64,000 nt of DNA from Microbaculum marinisediminis. GTDB taxonomy: Bacteria > Pseudomonadota > Alphaproteobacteria > Rhizobiales > Tepidamorphaceae. The stretch lies in contig NZ_JALIDZ010000001.1 in NCBI RefSeq assembly GCF_025397915.1, positions 62,001 to 126,000 on the forward strand, in the 5' to 3' direction. Below the pieces are notes generated by a model. The model saw only the letters and a list, made by a program, of their open reading frames with translations. It was not told the DNA's origin and did not search any database. Each line of letters opens with the position of its first letter. The stretch's first letter is position 1. The position numbers and the translations under genes were made by a program. Positions 11,732-20,344 of this stretch are shown here, in pieces.

Positions 11732-13504
11732 TCAGCCGTCGTTGCGGCGAAGCTCGATCGCTGCCCGATCGGGCTTCTCGACAAGGCCGCTTTCCAGCTT
11801 CTCGAGGATCTTGGCCAGATCGTCCGGCTCGGGATCGAGATCCCGGGCGTGGCTCCACTGGAACGTGGCCTCGCGCTTGCGGCCGACCTTCCAGTAAGCG
11901 TCACCGAGATGATCGTTGATGATCGGGTCCTCGGACTTCAGCTCGACGGCCCGCTCCAGCTCGCGCACGGCATCCTCGTACCGGCCGAGCCGGTAGTAGG
12001 CCCAGCCGAGGCTGTCGACGATGTAACCGTCGTTGGGGCGCAGCTCGACGGCGCGGGAAATCATGTCGAGTGCATCGTCGAGATGCAGGCCCTGGTCGAC
12101 CCAGGAATAGCCGAGATAGTTCAGGACATGCGGCTGCTCGGGATTAAGCTCCAGCGCCTTCTGCAGGTCCAGTTCGGCCAGCGGCCAGCGCTGGGCGCGC
12201 TCGTAGCACATGCCGCGGAAGTAGAAGAGCGCCCAGTCGCGCGGCTCGGCCGCGCCGATGCGATCGATGGCCCGCGTGTAGACATCGGCAGCCTCGGAGA
12301 ACCGCTCACGCCCGCGCAGGATATTGCCGAGCGCGATGATCGCCTCGACGTCCTCGGGATGGGCGACGATGACCTCGTCGAGAACGGCGATCGCCTCGTC
12401 GGTGCGATCCAGATCGTCGAGATTGAGGGCGCGATGGATGTTGGCGTTGGCGCGCAGCGGCGACCCCTCGGGGATCGACGCATAGACATCGATCGCCTTC
12501 GGCGAATCGCCGACCTTCTCGTAATAGTCGGCCAGCGACAGGGTCGCCAGTGGCTTCAGCGGCGCCAGATAGAGGCCGAGCCGCAGATAGACGGCCGCAT
12601 ATTCCTCGCCATTCTCGCTGCCCAGCGCCGAGCCGATGCCGTACAGCACCTCGGCGGCGCCTTCCTGCGCCGTCTTGACGATCGGCGCCGGCACCCGGCC
12701 CGCCTCGATGTCCGCGCGGGCGGCATTGATCAGCGGATGATTGGGAACCACGCTCTCGAACTTCGCCAGGACCTCGAGCGCCTCCTCGGTCCGGCCCACC
12801 TTGGCAAGATGGCGGGACCAGGCCTGGGTGATGCGGATCGCATCGGTATCGGCGGAATAGGCTTCCTCGAAATAGGCGCCGGAGGCATTTTCGTCACCGC
12901 CGACCGAGGCCACCAGACCGGAGTGGTATGGCTTGAACACCTCGTACCATTCGGGCCCCGACAGCGAGGCGATGGTGTCGAGCGCCTGCTCGATATCGCC
13001 CAGGCCCGCCTCGCTCCAGGCCCGCAGGAGCGCCACGGTCAGTTCGGCAAGCGGACCGTTGCCGGCCTGATCGAGATGGCGCTGGGCCACCGCGTACTGG
13101 CGGCCGCGCAGCGCGTCGACGGCCAGCGCCAGCTGCGCCACCCGGTGGGTCGGGTCGAGCTTGACGATATGGGCCGCGGTCGCCATCGCGTGCTCGAAGT
13201 CGCCGTCCACCAGCGACAGGGCGAAACTGCGGTCGAGCAGCGCCAGGTTGTCGGGATCGGCTTCCAGGGCGAGGCTGAAGAAACGGGCGGCGGAGGCGGA
13301 ATCGCGCATGCCGCCGGCTATCCGGCCGGCCAGATAGCTGCCGGCCAGCGAATGCACCTCGATATCGTCGACCTTCGACTCGGCGCGCGATGGCGTCGAA
13401 GCAAGTGCCGGCACGAGAAAGGCGAGCGCGGCGAAAACCGCACCAACCCGCGAACGCCGGACATTCCTCGTCCGGCGCGGTACGTGGAAGCCGTTGACAA
13501 TCAA
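11732..13504 (-). CDS. Exported tetratricopeptide-repeat protein
   Basis: A 590-residue protein with a long signal peptide (basic residues 9-19, hydrophobic RVGAVFAALAFLVPALA, cleavage after about residue 41 at SRA) and then TPR units almost to the end. The clearest repeats are in the C-terminal half: PEQPHVLNYLGYSWVDQG, NDGYIVDSLGWAYYRLGR and EDPIINDHLGDAYWKVGR. It should act as a periplasmic or envelope scaffold; no partner can be named. The start is TTG (13502-13504) preceded by AAGGGG; no ATG lies upstream of the signal peptide. The gene is 20 bases upstream of ispE, an arrangement seen in other alphaproteobacteria. Confidence 0.85.
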   Translation of the reverse strand: MIVNGFHVPRRTRNVRRSRVGAVFAALAFLVPALASTPSRAESKVDDIEVHSLAGSYLAGRIAGGMRDSASAARFFSLALEADPDNLALLDRSFALSLVDGDFEHAMATAAHIVKLDPTHRVAQLALAVDALRGRQYAVAQRHLDQAGNGPLAELTVALLRAWSEAGLGDIEQALDTIASLSGPEWYEVFKPYHSGLVASVGGDENASGAYFEEAYSADTDAIRITQAWSRHLAKVGRTEEALEVLAKFESVVPNHPLINAARADIEAGRVPAPIVKTAQEGAAEVLYGIGSALGSENGEEYAAVYLRLGLYLAPLKPLATLSLADYYEKVGDSPKAIDVYASIPEGSPLRANANIHRALNLDDLDRTDEAIAVLDEVIVAHPEDVEAIIALGNILRGRERFSEAADVYTRAIDRIGAAEPRDWALFYFRGMCYERAQRWPLAELDLQKALELNPEQPHVLNYLGYSWVDQGLHLDDALDMISRAVELRPNDGYIVDSLGWAYYRLGRYEDAVRELERAVELKSEDPIINDHLGDAYWKVGRKREATFQWSHARDLDPEPDDLAKILEKLESGLVEKPDRAAIELRRNDG

Positions 13505-13660
13505 ATCGGTCAGCCCCTTAGGCGTTAGCGGCCGTGCGCTTTTCGGTCGCCTTTTCGTCTTTCACAAAATGATGGACGAATTGGGGCGTCCCGGCAACCA
13601 TACTTAACGACGGGCATACCAAAAAACGGGGTCGCACCGCCTGATTGCCGGGCAGACCCG

Positions 13661-15337
13661 CTACATATTCGGATAGTTCGGCCCGCCGCCACCCTCGGGC
13701 ACGGTCCAGTTGATGTTGGCGTTCGGGTCCTTGATATCGCAGGTCTTGCAGTGGACGCAGTTCTGCGCGTTGATCTGGAAGCGCGGCGCGTCCTCGCCCT
13801 CCTCGACCCATTCGTAGACGCCAGCCGGGCAGTAGCGATAGGAGGGCCCGGCATAGACGTCGTGCTCGCTCGCCTTCTGCAGCGCCATGTCGCCGACCTT
13901 GAGGTGGATCGGCTGGTCCTCTTCGTGATTGGTGTTCGACAGGAACACCGAGGACAGGCGGTCGAACGAGATTTTTCCGTCCGGCTTGGGATAGTCGATC
14001 TTCGGGCACTCGGCGGCGGGCTTGAGCGTCGCCGAATCCGGCTTGCCGTGGCCCAGCGTGCCGAACAGCGAGAAGCCGAACGTGTTGGTCCACATGTCGA
14101 GGCCGCCGAGCGCGATACCGCCGTAGAGCCCGAGTTTCGACCACAACGGCTTGACGTTGCGCACCTTTTTGAGGTCCGCGCCGATTTCGGACGCGCGCAG
14201 CGCCGCGTCGAAGTCCGTCAGCTCGTCGTTTGCCCGGCCCGCGGCAAGTGCCGTCTGGACGTGCTCGGCCGCCATCATGCCCGACAGGATGGCGTTGTGA
14301 GAGCCCTTGATGCGCGGCACGTTGACGAGACCGGCGGCACACCCCATCAGCAGCCCGCCCGGGAAGGCGAGTTTGGGAAGCGACTGGAAACCGCCCTCGG
14401 TGATGGCGCGGGCGCCGTAGGAGAGCCGCTTGCCGCCCTCGAAGGTGTCGACCACGGCGGGATGCGTCTTGAAGCGCTGGAACTCCTCGAACGGCGCCAG
14501 CCAGGGATTCGCGTAGTTGAGATGGACGACGAAGCCGACGGCGACCTGATTGTCCTCGAGGTGATAGAGGAACGAGCCGCCCCCGGTCTTCGAATCCAGC
14601 GGCCAGCCGAAGGAATGCTGGACAAGGCCCGGCTTGTGCTTTTCGGGCGCGACCTCCCAGAGCTCCTTGAGGCCGATGCCGAATTTCGGCGGCTCGGCGT
14701 CGCGGTCGAGATCGAACTTGGAAATCAGCATCTTGGCGAGCGATCCGCGCGCGCCCTCGCCGATCAGCACGTATTTGCCCATCAGCGCCATGCCGCGCAT
14801 GAAGCCGTCCTTGGGCTTGCCGTCGCGGCCGACGCCCATGTCGCCGGTGGCGACGCCGATGACCCTGCCATCGTCGTCGTAGAGCACCTCGGCGGCGGCG
14901 AAGCCCGGGTAGATCTCGACACCGAGCTCCTCGGCCTTGGTCGCCAGCCAGCGGCAGACATTGCCGAGCGAGACGATGTAGTTGCCGTGATTGTTCATCA
15001 GCGGCGGCATCATGAAATTGGGCAGGCGAATCGAGCCGGAATGGCCGAGGAACAGGAAGCGGTCCTCCGTCACCTCGGTCTTGATCGGTGTATCCTCGTC
15101 GCGCCAGCCGGGAAGCAGCCGGTCGATGCCCACGGGATCGATCACCGCGCCGGACAGGATGTGAGCGCCGACTTCCGAGCCCTTCTCGAGCACGACCACG
15201 GAAATGTCGCCGCCGGCCTCGGCGGCGAGCTGTTTCAGCCGGATCGCCGCGGCCAGGCCAGCAGGGCCGGCGCCGACGATAACGACATCGAATTCCATGG
15301 ACTCCCGTTCGGGCAGGGTCTCGTTCTCTTCAGCCAT
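13661..15337 (-). CDS. Electron transfer flavoprotein-ubiquinone oxidoreductase
   Basis: ETF-QO passes electrons from electron-transfer flavoprotein (fatty-acid and amino-acid dehydrogenases) to ubiquinone at the inner membrane. The 558-residue product starts with the FAD-binding VVIVGAGPAGLAAAIRL (about residue 19), has the quinone/FAD domain motif GCAAGLVNVPRIKGSHNA near residue 330, and ends with a 4Fe-4S site: a Cys in YRYCPAG and the cluster CVHCKTC near residue 535. The ATG follows GGAGGAGA. It is divergent from the uracil-DNA glycosylase gene with 89 bases between starts. Very similar in build to the mitochondrial ETFDH. Confidence 0.96.
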   Translation of the reverse strand: MAEENETLPERESMEFDVVIVGAGPAGLAAAIRLKQLAAEAGGDISVVVLEKGSEVGAHILSGAVIDPVGIDRLLPGWRDEDTPIKTEVTEDRFLFLGHSGSIRLPNFMMPPLMNNHGNYIVSLGNVCRWLATKAEELGVEIYPGFAAAEVLYDDDGRVIGVATGDMGVGRDGKPKDGFMRGMALMGKYVLIGEGARGSLAKMLISKFDLDRDAEPPKFGIGLKELWEVAPEKHKPGLVQHSFGWPLDSKTGGGSFLYHLEDNQVAVGFVVHLNYANPWLAPFEEFQRFKTHPAVVDTFEGGKRLSYGARAITEGGFQSLPKLAFPGGLLMGCAAGLVNVPRIKGSHNAILSGMMAAEHVQTALAAGRANDELTDFDAALRASEIGADLKKVRNVKPLWSKLGLYGGIALGGLDMWTNTFGFSLFGTLGHGKPDSATLKPAAECPKIDYPKPDGKISFDRLSSVFLSNTNHEEDQPIHLKVGDMALQKASEHDVYAGPSYRYCPAGVYEWVEEGEDAPRFQINAQNCVHCKTCDIKDPNANINWTVPEGGGGPNYPNM

Positions 15338-15426
15338 ACTTCTCCTCCGCAAACGCGGGACTATGTGCAAACCGGCGGCACTATGGCCTAAAATGCCCCC
15401 GCGCACTACCGGAGTGGAAAAACACC

Positions 15427-16278
15427 GTGAGCGAACGGGAAAAACTGAACGACGAGGCTTCGCGGGCGGCCGCGCGGTCCCTGCTTGCCTGGCAGGCGGA
15501 GGCCGGCGCAGACGAGGCGATCGGCAACCATCCGGTCAACCGGATGGCGGCGAAGGAGCCGGGCCCCGGGGAATCGGCGGCAAATCCGTCGGGAGCAGGC
15601 GACCCCGGTCCCGACGCCGGCGCGCGCGGCCAGTCCGCCCCTGCCGGGGCGACGGCCGCCCGGACCGAGGTCGCCGCCCCCGATCCGGTGATGGCGGCGC
15701 GGACGAAGGCGCGCGAGGCGCGCACGCTGGTTGACCTGCTCCACATCCTCGAGGGCTTCGAGGGCTGCCCGTTGCGCTTCACCGCCAAGAACCTGTGCTT
15801 CGCCGACGGCAACCCGGAGGCGCGCGTCATGTTCATCGGCGAGGCACCCGGCGCCGACGAGGACATCCAGGGCAAGCCCTTCGTCGGCCGCGCCGGAAAG
15901 CTGCTCGACAAGATGCTGGCGGCGATCGGGCTCGACCGCTCCTCGGCCTACATCACCAACGTCGTCTACTGGCGGCCGCCGGGAAACCGCACGCCAACGC
16001 CCCAGGAGACGCAGATCTGCCGGCCGTTCATCGAACGGCAGATCGAGCTCGCCGATCCGGATTTCGTCGTGTTCCTGGGCGGCGCGGCGGCGAAGGAGAT
16101 GCTGAACCGGTCGGAGGGCATCCTGAAGCTGCGCGGCAAGTGGTTCGACTTCGATACGGGCAAGCGCACGATCAAGGCGATCGCCACGCTGCATCCGGCC
16201 TATCTCCTGCGCCAGCCGGCACAGAAGCGGCTCGCCTGGCGCGATTTCCTGGCGATCAAGAAGGCGCTGGACACGTAA
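15427..16278 (+). CDS. Uracil-DNA glycosylase, family 4-like without a visible Fe-S ligand set
   Basis: Removes uracil from DNA in base-excision repair. The catalytic core of this 283-residue protein has motif GEAPGADED (about residue 138), the conserved VYWRPPGNRTPTPQE segment and the C-terminal HPAYLLRQP (about residue 256). About 90 N-terminal residues are a low-complexity Ala/Gly/Pro region. Family 4 enzymes normally bind 4Fe-4S through four cysteines; only three Cys (GCPLRF, LCFADG, ICRPF) are present and they are not in the C-x2-C arrangement, so this is probably the alphaproteobacterial cluster-free variant. GTG start. Confidence 0.85.
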   Translation: MSEREKLNDEASRAAARSLLAWQAEAGADEAIGNHPVNRMAAKEPGPGESAANPSGAGDPGPDAGARGQSAPAGATAARTEVAAPDPVMAARTKAREARTLVDLLHILEGFEGCPLRFTAKNLCFADGNPEARVMFIGEAPGADEDIQGKPFVGRAGKLLDKMLAAIGLDRSSAYITNVVYWRPPGNRTPTPQETQICRPFIERQIELADPDFVVFLGGAAAKEMLNRSEGILKLRGKWFDFDTGKRTIKAIATLHPAYLLRQPAQKRLAWRDFLAIKKALDT

Positions 16279-16349
16279 TCCCGCGCCCTTTCCTCCAGGC
16301 GTCGCCGGCCTATCTCCCCTTAGCGGAAGGGGCGCGTCGGGAGATGACC

Positions 16350-16754
16350 ATGGACCGAAGAACCTTTCTGGCCACGATGACCGGTCTGGCCGCCGCGACG
16401 GGCGCCGGTCCGGCGCTTTATCCGGATCAGGCCCTGGCCCACCACGGCTGGGGCTGGGCGACCGGCGAGGAATTCGAGCTGACCGGCACCATCACGTCGG
16501 TGAAGCTCGGCAATCCGCACGGCGAGATGACGGTCGACGCCAAAGGCGCGTTCGCGGGCGAGGAATGGGTCGTCGAGATCGGCCAGCCCTGGCGCAACGA
16601 TCGCGCCGGCCTGACCGAGGCGATGCTTGCGCCCGGCACCGAGGTCACCGCTCACGGGCACCGGTCCGCCGATCCCGATGCCAGGCTGATGAAGGCGGAA
16701 TGGCTGATGATCGCCGGGGTCAGACACGACCTGTATCCGGATCGGGATTCGTAG
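16350..16754 (+). CDS. DUF6152-type exported protein
   Basis: A 134-residue protein with a twin-arginine-like signal (MDRRTFLATMTGLAAATGAG, cleavage after QALA near residue 31). The mature protein begins HHGWGWA and has the pattern G-T-I-x-x-V, NPHGEMTVD, WVVEIGQPWRN and AHGHRS, which matches the small periplasmic DUF6152 proteins of unknown function. The ATG at 16350 has GGGAG at good spacing; an ATG six bases earlier lacks room for one. It lies 22 bases upstream of a membrane-protein gene of a family often paired with it. Confidence 0.7.
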   Translation: MDRRTFLATMTGLAAATGAGPALYPDQALAHHGWGWATGEEFELTGTITSVKLGNPHGEMTVDAKGAFAGEEWVVEIGQPWRNDRAGLTEAMLAPGTEVTAHGHRSADPDARLMKAEWLMIAGVRHDLYPDRDS

Positions 16755-16776
16755 CGCCGGACGGGCGGCAATCGGC

Positions 16777-17241
16777 ATGTTCGAGGCGCTGGCGGGACTG
16801 GAACGGCTGCCGCTGGCAGTAACGCTGAAGAATTCGGTCTGGCTCTATCCGCTGGTCAACACCGCGCATATCGCCGGCATCGCCCTGCTGTTCGGGGCGA
16901 TCGTCTCCTACGATCTCAGACTGCTGGGACTGTGGCACCGCGTCGATCGGAAGACGCTTGCCGGCGTGTTGCTGCCGATGGCGGCCGTCGGGCTGATCGT
17001 CGCGGTCACGGCCGGGGCGCTGCTGTTCATCACCCGCGCGGACGACTATCTCGCGTCCCCCTTCTTCGGCGCCAAGATGGCGGTTCTAGCGCTGGCCCTC
17101 AGCGTCGCGGGGATCGCGCTCGGTCTCGACCACCGGGCGCCCGACGGCATGATACCCGGTGCGGTCAGGCTGTGCGCCGCCGCGTCCATTCTGCTGTGGC
17201 TGAGCGTCATCACGCTCGGGCGACTGATCGGCTATTTCTGA
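16777..17241 (+). CDS. Four-helix inner-membrane protein (DUF6644/DUF2214-like)
   Basis: A 154-residue integral membrane protein with four hydrophobic segments (about residues 24-46, 63-86, 98-117 and 130-150). The N-terminal LKNSVWLYPLVNTAHIAGIALLFGAI with its central TAHIxGIALL is characteristic of the DUF6644/DUF2214 group; the His in the first helix could bind heme, but this is inference. It follows the DUF6152-type gene closely, and the two probably form a periplasm-membrane pair of unknown task. Confidence 0.65.
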   Translation: MFEALAGLERLPLAVTLKNSVWLYPLVNTAHIAGIALLFGAIVSYDLRLLGLWHRVDRKTLAGVLLPMAAVGLIVAVTAGALLFITRADDYLASPFFGAKMAVLALALSVAGIALGLDHRAPDGMIPGAVRLCAAASILLWLSVITLGRLIGYF

Positions 17242-17267
17242 GGCCCGCGGATCGCTATAGTCCCGCC

Positions 17268-17813
17268 ATGACCGACACGCTCGCCCGCCAGTTCATCCCG
17301 CTGTCCATCGCCGTCCTGACGGTTTCCGATACGCGCACGCTCGACGACGACAAGTCCGGCCAGATGCTGGCCGACCGGCTGACCAAGGCGGGCCACAGGC
17401 TCGCCGACCGGGCGATCGTCACCGACGACGTCGAGACGATCCGCGCCAAGGTCAAGAGCTGGATCGACGACGACGGCATCGACGTGGTGCTGACGACCGG
17501 CGGCACCGGGTTCACCGGGCGCGACGTGACGCCGGAGGCGGTGGAGCCGTTGTTCGAGAAGCGCATGGACGGCTTCGGCCAGGTCTTCCAGATGATCTCG
17601 TTCCAGAAAATCGGCACCTCGACGATCCAGAGCCGCGCGACCGGCGGCGTCGCCAACGCGACCTACGTCTTCTGCCTGCCCGGCTCTCCCGGCGCCTGCA
17701 AGGACGCCTGGGACGGCATCCTGGAGCAGCAGCTCGACTACCGGCACATGCCGTGCAACTTCGTCGAGATCCTGCCACGCCTCGACGAGCACCAGCAGCG
17801 CACGAAGGGCTGA
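17268..17813 (+). CDS. moaB: Molybdenum cofactor biosynthesis protein B
   Basis: MoaB/MogA-fold protein of 181 residues that adenylylates or binds molybdopterin during molybdenum-cofactor synthesis. It shows the conserved TVSDTRTLDDDKSG near residue 18, TTGGTGFTGRDVTPEA near residue 77, and GTSTIQSRATGG and CLPGSPGACKDAW in the C-terminal half. It starts 26 bases after the membrane-protein stop and ends 6 bases before the convergent regulator gene. Confidence 0.93.
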   Translation: MTDTLARQFIPLSIAVLTVSDTRTLDDDKSGQMLADRLTKAGHRLADRAIVTDDVETIRAKVKSWIDDDGIDVVLTTGGTGFTGRDVTPEAVEPLFEKRMDGFGQVFQMISFQKIGTSTIQSRATGGVANATYVFCLPGSPGACKDAWDGILEQQLDYRHMPCNFVEILPRLDEHQQRTKG

Positions 17814-17819
17814 CGCGGC

Positions 17820-18545
17820 CTACTCGCTCTCGTCGCCGATGGTGGCGAGCGAGCTGCGGGTCCAGGGCTGTTTGCGCCTGAGGAAGTCGTGCAGCGTCTT
17901 GCCGGGCTCGTTGCCGAAGCGATCGGCGCTGACGGAAAGGTCCTCGATTCGGTCGAGCCGGAAGGTGCGGAAATCGGTGCGCAGCTCGCACCAGGCCGCC
18001 AGCAGCCAGATCGGCCCGAAATAGGCGAGCGACAACGGCCGCACGGTCCGTTCCGACGCCTTGCCGACCACATCGGTATAGCGGAAATGCACCTTCAGGC
18101 GGTGACGCACGGCGTGCCGCATCTCGGCGAGATCGAAGGTGACCGGCTCCATGAAATGCTGGGACGGCGCAAGCAGCGCCGTGTTGGCCATGTAGTCGCG
18201 CAGCCGGTCCGGGATCACCGCCTCGACCTTGGCGATGACGTCGGTGGCGGCCTTGGCGAGCTCGCGATCGCCCCAGGATTCGACGATGCGGGCGCCCAGC
18301 ACCAGCGCCTCGATCTCCTGCTCCTTGAACATGAGCGGCGGCAGGTCGAAGCCTGCGCGCAGGACGTAGCCGACACCGGCCTCGCCCTCGATCGGCACGC
18401 CGCTGGCCATCAGATCGCGGATATCGCGATAGATCGTGCGCTCCGACACCTCCAGCGCCTCGCTCAGATCGCGGGCGCGCGTCGTGCCCGACGCGTTGCG
18501 GCGCATGAACTGGATGATTTCGAACAGCCGATCGGCCCGGCGCAT
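17820..18545 (-). CDS. YafY-type transcriptional regulator (DeoR-like HTH plus WYL domain)
   Basis: A 241-residue DNA-binding regulator. The N-terminal winged helix-turn-helix is MRRADRLFEIIQFMRR...LEVSERTIYRDIRDL (residues 1-50); the C-terminal WYL-like sensor domain carries SLAYFGPIWLLAAWCELR and FRTFRLDRIEDL (about residues 160-205). WYL proteins sense ligands or nucleic-acid ends and are often autoregulated. The ATG follows AGGGGAGGG. The intergenic region with the DUF1127 gene holds an exceptional cluster of TGTCAG half-sites that is the likely operator. The regulated genes beyond itself and the DUF1127 gene are unknown. Confidence 0.88.
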   Translation of the reverse strand: MRRADRLFEIIQFMRRNASGTTRARDLSEALEVSERTIYRDIRDLMASGVPIEGEAGVGYVLRAGFDLPPLMFKEQEIEALVLGARIVESWGDRELAKAATDVIAKVEAVIPDRLRDYMANTALLAPSQHFMEPVTFDLAEMRHAVRHRLKVHFRYTDVVGKASERTVRPLSLAYFGPIWLLAAWCELRTDFRTFRLDRIEDLSVSADRFGNEPGKTLHDFLRRKQPWTRSSLATIGDESE

Positions 18546-18637
18546 GAGCGCCCTCCCCTTCCGCGACACCCCTCCTGACGGGGACACCCCGTCAAATGCC
18601 CCCCCATCAGGCAGGCGTCGCGGACCCTACGCTAGCA

Positions 18638-18693
18638 CTCCTGACAACACGGTGTCAGGAGCCTGTCAGTGCTCCTGACAGAATGCTGTCAGG
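18638..18693. promoter_or_regulatory. Phased palindromic operator array
   Basis: Five copies of the hexamer TGTCAG or its complement CTGACA begin at 18641, 18653, 18664, 18675 and 18687, so successive copies are 12, 11, 11 and 12 bases apart, all on one face of the helix. They make a perfect palindrome with 9-base arms (18638-18646 and 18653-18661, 6-base spacer) and a second with 8-base arms (18674-18681 and 18686-18693, 4-base spacer). The region lies between the divergent WYL regulator and DUF1127 genes, so it is probably the regulator's operator; the binding protein is inferred from position. Confidence 0.75.
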
Positions 18694-18800
18694 GGGCCTC
18701 CCGCATAGTGCTTTCCAACGCGAACACGCGCTGCCCGGCAGACCGGATTTCCGGCCGGACCACCGGGCCGCCCCTCACGGAAAACATAAGGAGAGCCGCC

Positions 18801-19067
18801 ATGTTGAACTATCCCGTCATCCCCCTGTCGCAGCGTCGGGCCGCAATCCCCGTCTCGACCAAGATCGCATCGGCCCTCTCGTGGAGCCTGCGGATGCTGT
18901 CGCGCGGATACTGGCGCTGGCGGACCAGCCGAGAGCTGCAGGCCCTGGACGACCGGACCCTGAAGGACATCGGTCTCAGCCGCAGCGAAATCGGGTATGT
19001 CGCGACCACGCATGCCGGCGAACGCATGCGGTTCCTGAACGGCGAACCACTCGGTTTGGACCGGTAG
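18801..19067 (+). CDS. DUF1127 (YjiS-like) small protein
   Basis: An 88-residue protein. Its last half has the DUF1127 signature: aromatic-rich WRWRTSRELQALDDRTLKDIGLSRSEIG (residues about 45-72), an Arg-rich amphipathic helix followed by the LDDRxLKDIGLSR box. Small DUF1127 proteins in alphaproteobacteria affect stress responses, phosphate metabolism or RNA binding; the role here is unknown. A strong AAGGAGAG ribosome-binding site precedes the ATG. The gene is divergent from the WYL regulator and shares the operator array, and a long hairpin terminator follows. Confidence 0.88.
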   Translation: MLNYPVIPLSQRRAAIPVSTKIASALSWSLRMLSRGYWRWRTSRELQALDDRTLKDIGLSRSEIGYVATTHAGERMRFLNGEPLGLDR

Positions 19068-19102
19068 GACACCGCCCGGCAGGACACTGCACCGACGAAA
19101 CG

Positions 19103-19132
19103 AGAGGGGCCCGTTTCGCAACGGGCCCCTCT
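19103..19132. terminator. Bidirectional hairpin terminator
   Basis: Perfect 13-base stem AGAGGGGCCCGTT with TCGC loop (left arm 19103-19115, right arm 19120-19132). It lies between the convergent DUF1127 and diguanylate cyclase genes. There is no proper T-run on either side, so termination may be partial or helped by other factors. Confidence 0.7.
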
Positions 19133-19156
19133 GCACGTTACTGCTGCTACCTGCCG

Positions 19157-20344
19157 TCAGCCGGCAGCGCGCTTGCGAAAGGGCGAGACGTTGTTGTGCA
19201 CCAGCATCACCGGCGGCGCCTCGGCCTCGCGCTCGTCAGCCAGATCAGCAAGTGTCGCCCGATTGCGCCCGTTGTTCTTGGATTGATAGAGCGCCTTGTC
19301 GGCGGAGAGCAGCAGGGACTCAAGGTCCGCCGCGTGGTGGGGATAGACGCAGATGCCCGCCGAGACCGTGACCGGCTCGAGCGGTCGGCCACGGTAGGTG
19401 ATCCCGCGCGTTTCCACCTCGTGCAGGATCGACTGCACGCGGGTGACCGCGACCTCGGTCGGCATCCCCGGGTAGACGAGCGCGAATTCCTCGCCACCGA
19501 GCCGACAGGCGATGTCCTCGCCGCGGGTGCGGTTCTTGAGTATCTCGGCAACGGTCTTGAGCACCGCGTCGCCGGCATCGTGGCCGTGCGTGTCGTTGTA
19601 TCTTTTGAAGTGGTCGATATCGATCGCCACGTAGGTCAGCGGCTCCTTGGAGCGGATCACCCGCTTGATCTCGCGGGTTAGGGTTTCCTGCAGATAGCGC
19701 CGGTTGAACAGGCCGGTCAGCGGATCGCGGATCGCCTGATGCTGCAGCGATTCGCGCAGCCGGATATTCGCCAGCGCCATCGCCAGCGTCTCCGAGAAGT
19801 TCATGTAGAACAGCATCCTGGCGTGCGAGGACAAGTTCTTGTTGATCCTCGCCATATCGCCGCCCGGCTGGGCCCGGAAATAGAGGATGCCCAGCGCCTC
19901 GCCCTGGGCCATCAGCGGCAGGCACAGATGCCACGCGCCGTCCTCGACGTGGGTGTGGGAGCAGGCGACGAGATTGTCCTTGTGATCGACCAGATGTGGG
20001 CGACCGCACCGCAGTGCCCAGCAATCGTCGGGGGCGAACACCTGATCGCTCGCCTCCATCGCGCCCCACGTCATGACGTTTTCCAGGTAATCGCCCGCAG
20101 CGTTGGCCAGGTAGAGGCCGCCGGAGAGGTTCGGCGAGATCGCCTGCAACCGGCTGCGGGCGACCCTGCAAACCTCCTCGAGAGACTTGCAGGCCTGAAA
20201 AAGCTTCGTCACCTCGCCCAGTACAACGTCGTCGCTGCGGCTCTTTCCGAGCTGCGACAGCCACGACTGCGGCAGGACCGATCGGGACCTGCGGGACCCG
20301 TTCGCGCCAAAGGCGCCCAGCAGCTTCGTGTACGAACCCTTCAT
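19157..20344 (-). CDS. GAF-GGDEF diguanylate cyclase
   Basis: Makes the second messenger c-di-GMP from two GTP. The 395-residue product has an N-terminal sensory part with GAF-like features (GGLYLANAAGDYLENVMTWG to LGILYFRAQPG, about residues 75-185) and a C-terminal GGDEF domain with DPLTGLFNRRYLQETL, DIDHFKRYNDTHGH and the active A-site RLGGEEFAL near residue 282. The inhibitory I-site RxxD is not evident. The ATG at 20344 is chosen because codons upstream lack the strong GC3 bias of the gene; an alternative ATG at 20470 has a good GGAGT site and would add 42 residues. Confidence 0.88.
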   Translation of the reverse strand: MKGSYTKLLGAFGANGSRRSRSVLPQSWLSQLGKSRSDDVVLGEVTKLFQACKSLEEVCRVARSRLQAISPNLSGGLYLANAAGDYLENVMTWGAMEASDQVFAPDDCWALRCGRPHLVDHKDNLVACSHTHVEDGAWHLCLPLMAQGEALGILYFRAQPGGDMARINKNLSSHARMLFYMNFSETLAMALANIRLRESLQHQAIRDPLTGLFNRRYLQETLTREIKRVIRSKEPLTYVAIDIDHFKRYNDTHGHDAGDAVLKTVAEILKNRTRGEDIACRLGGEEFALVYPGMPTEVAVTRVQSILHEVETRGITYRGRPLEPVTVSAGICVYPHHAADLESLLLSADKALYQSKNNGRNRATLADLADEREAEAPPVMLVHNNVSPFRKRAAG

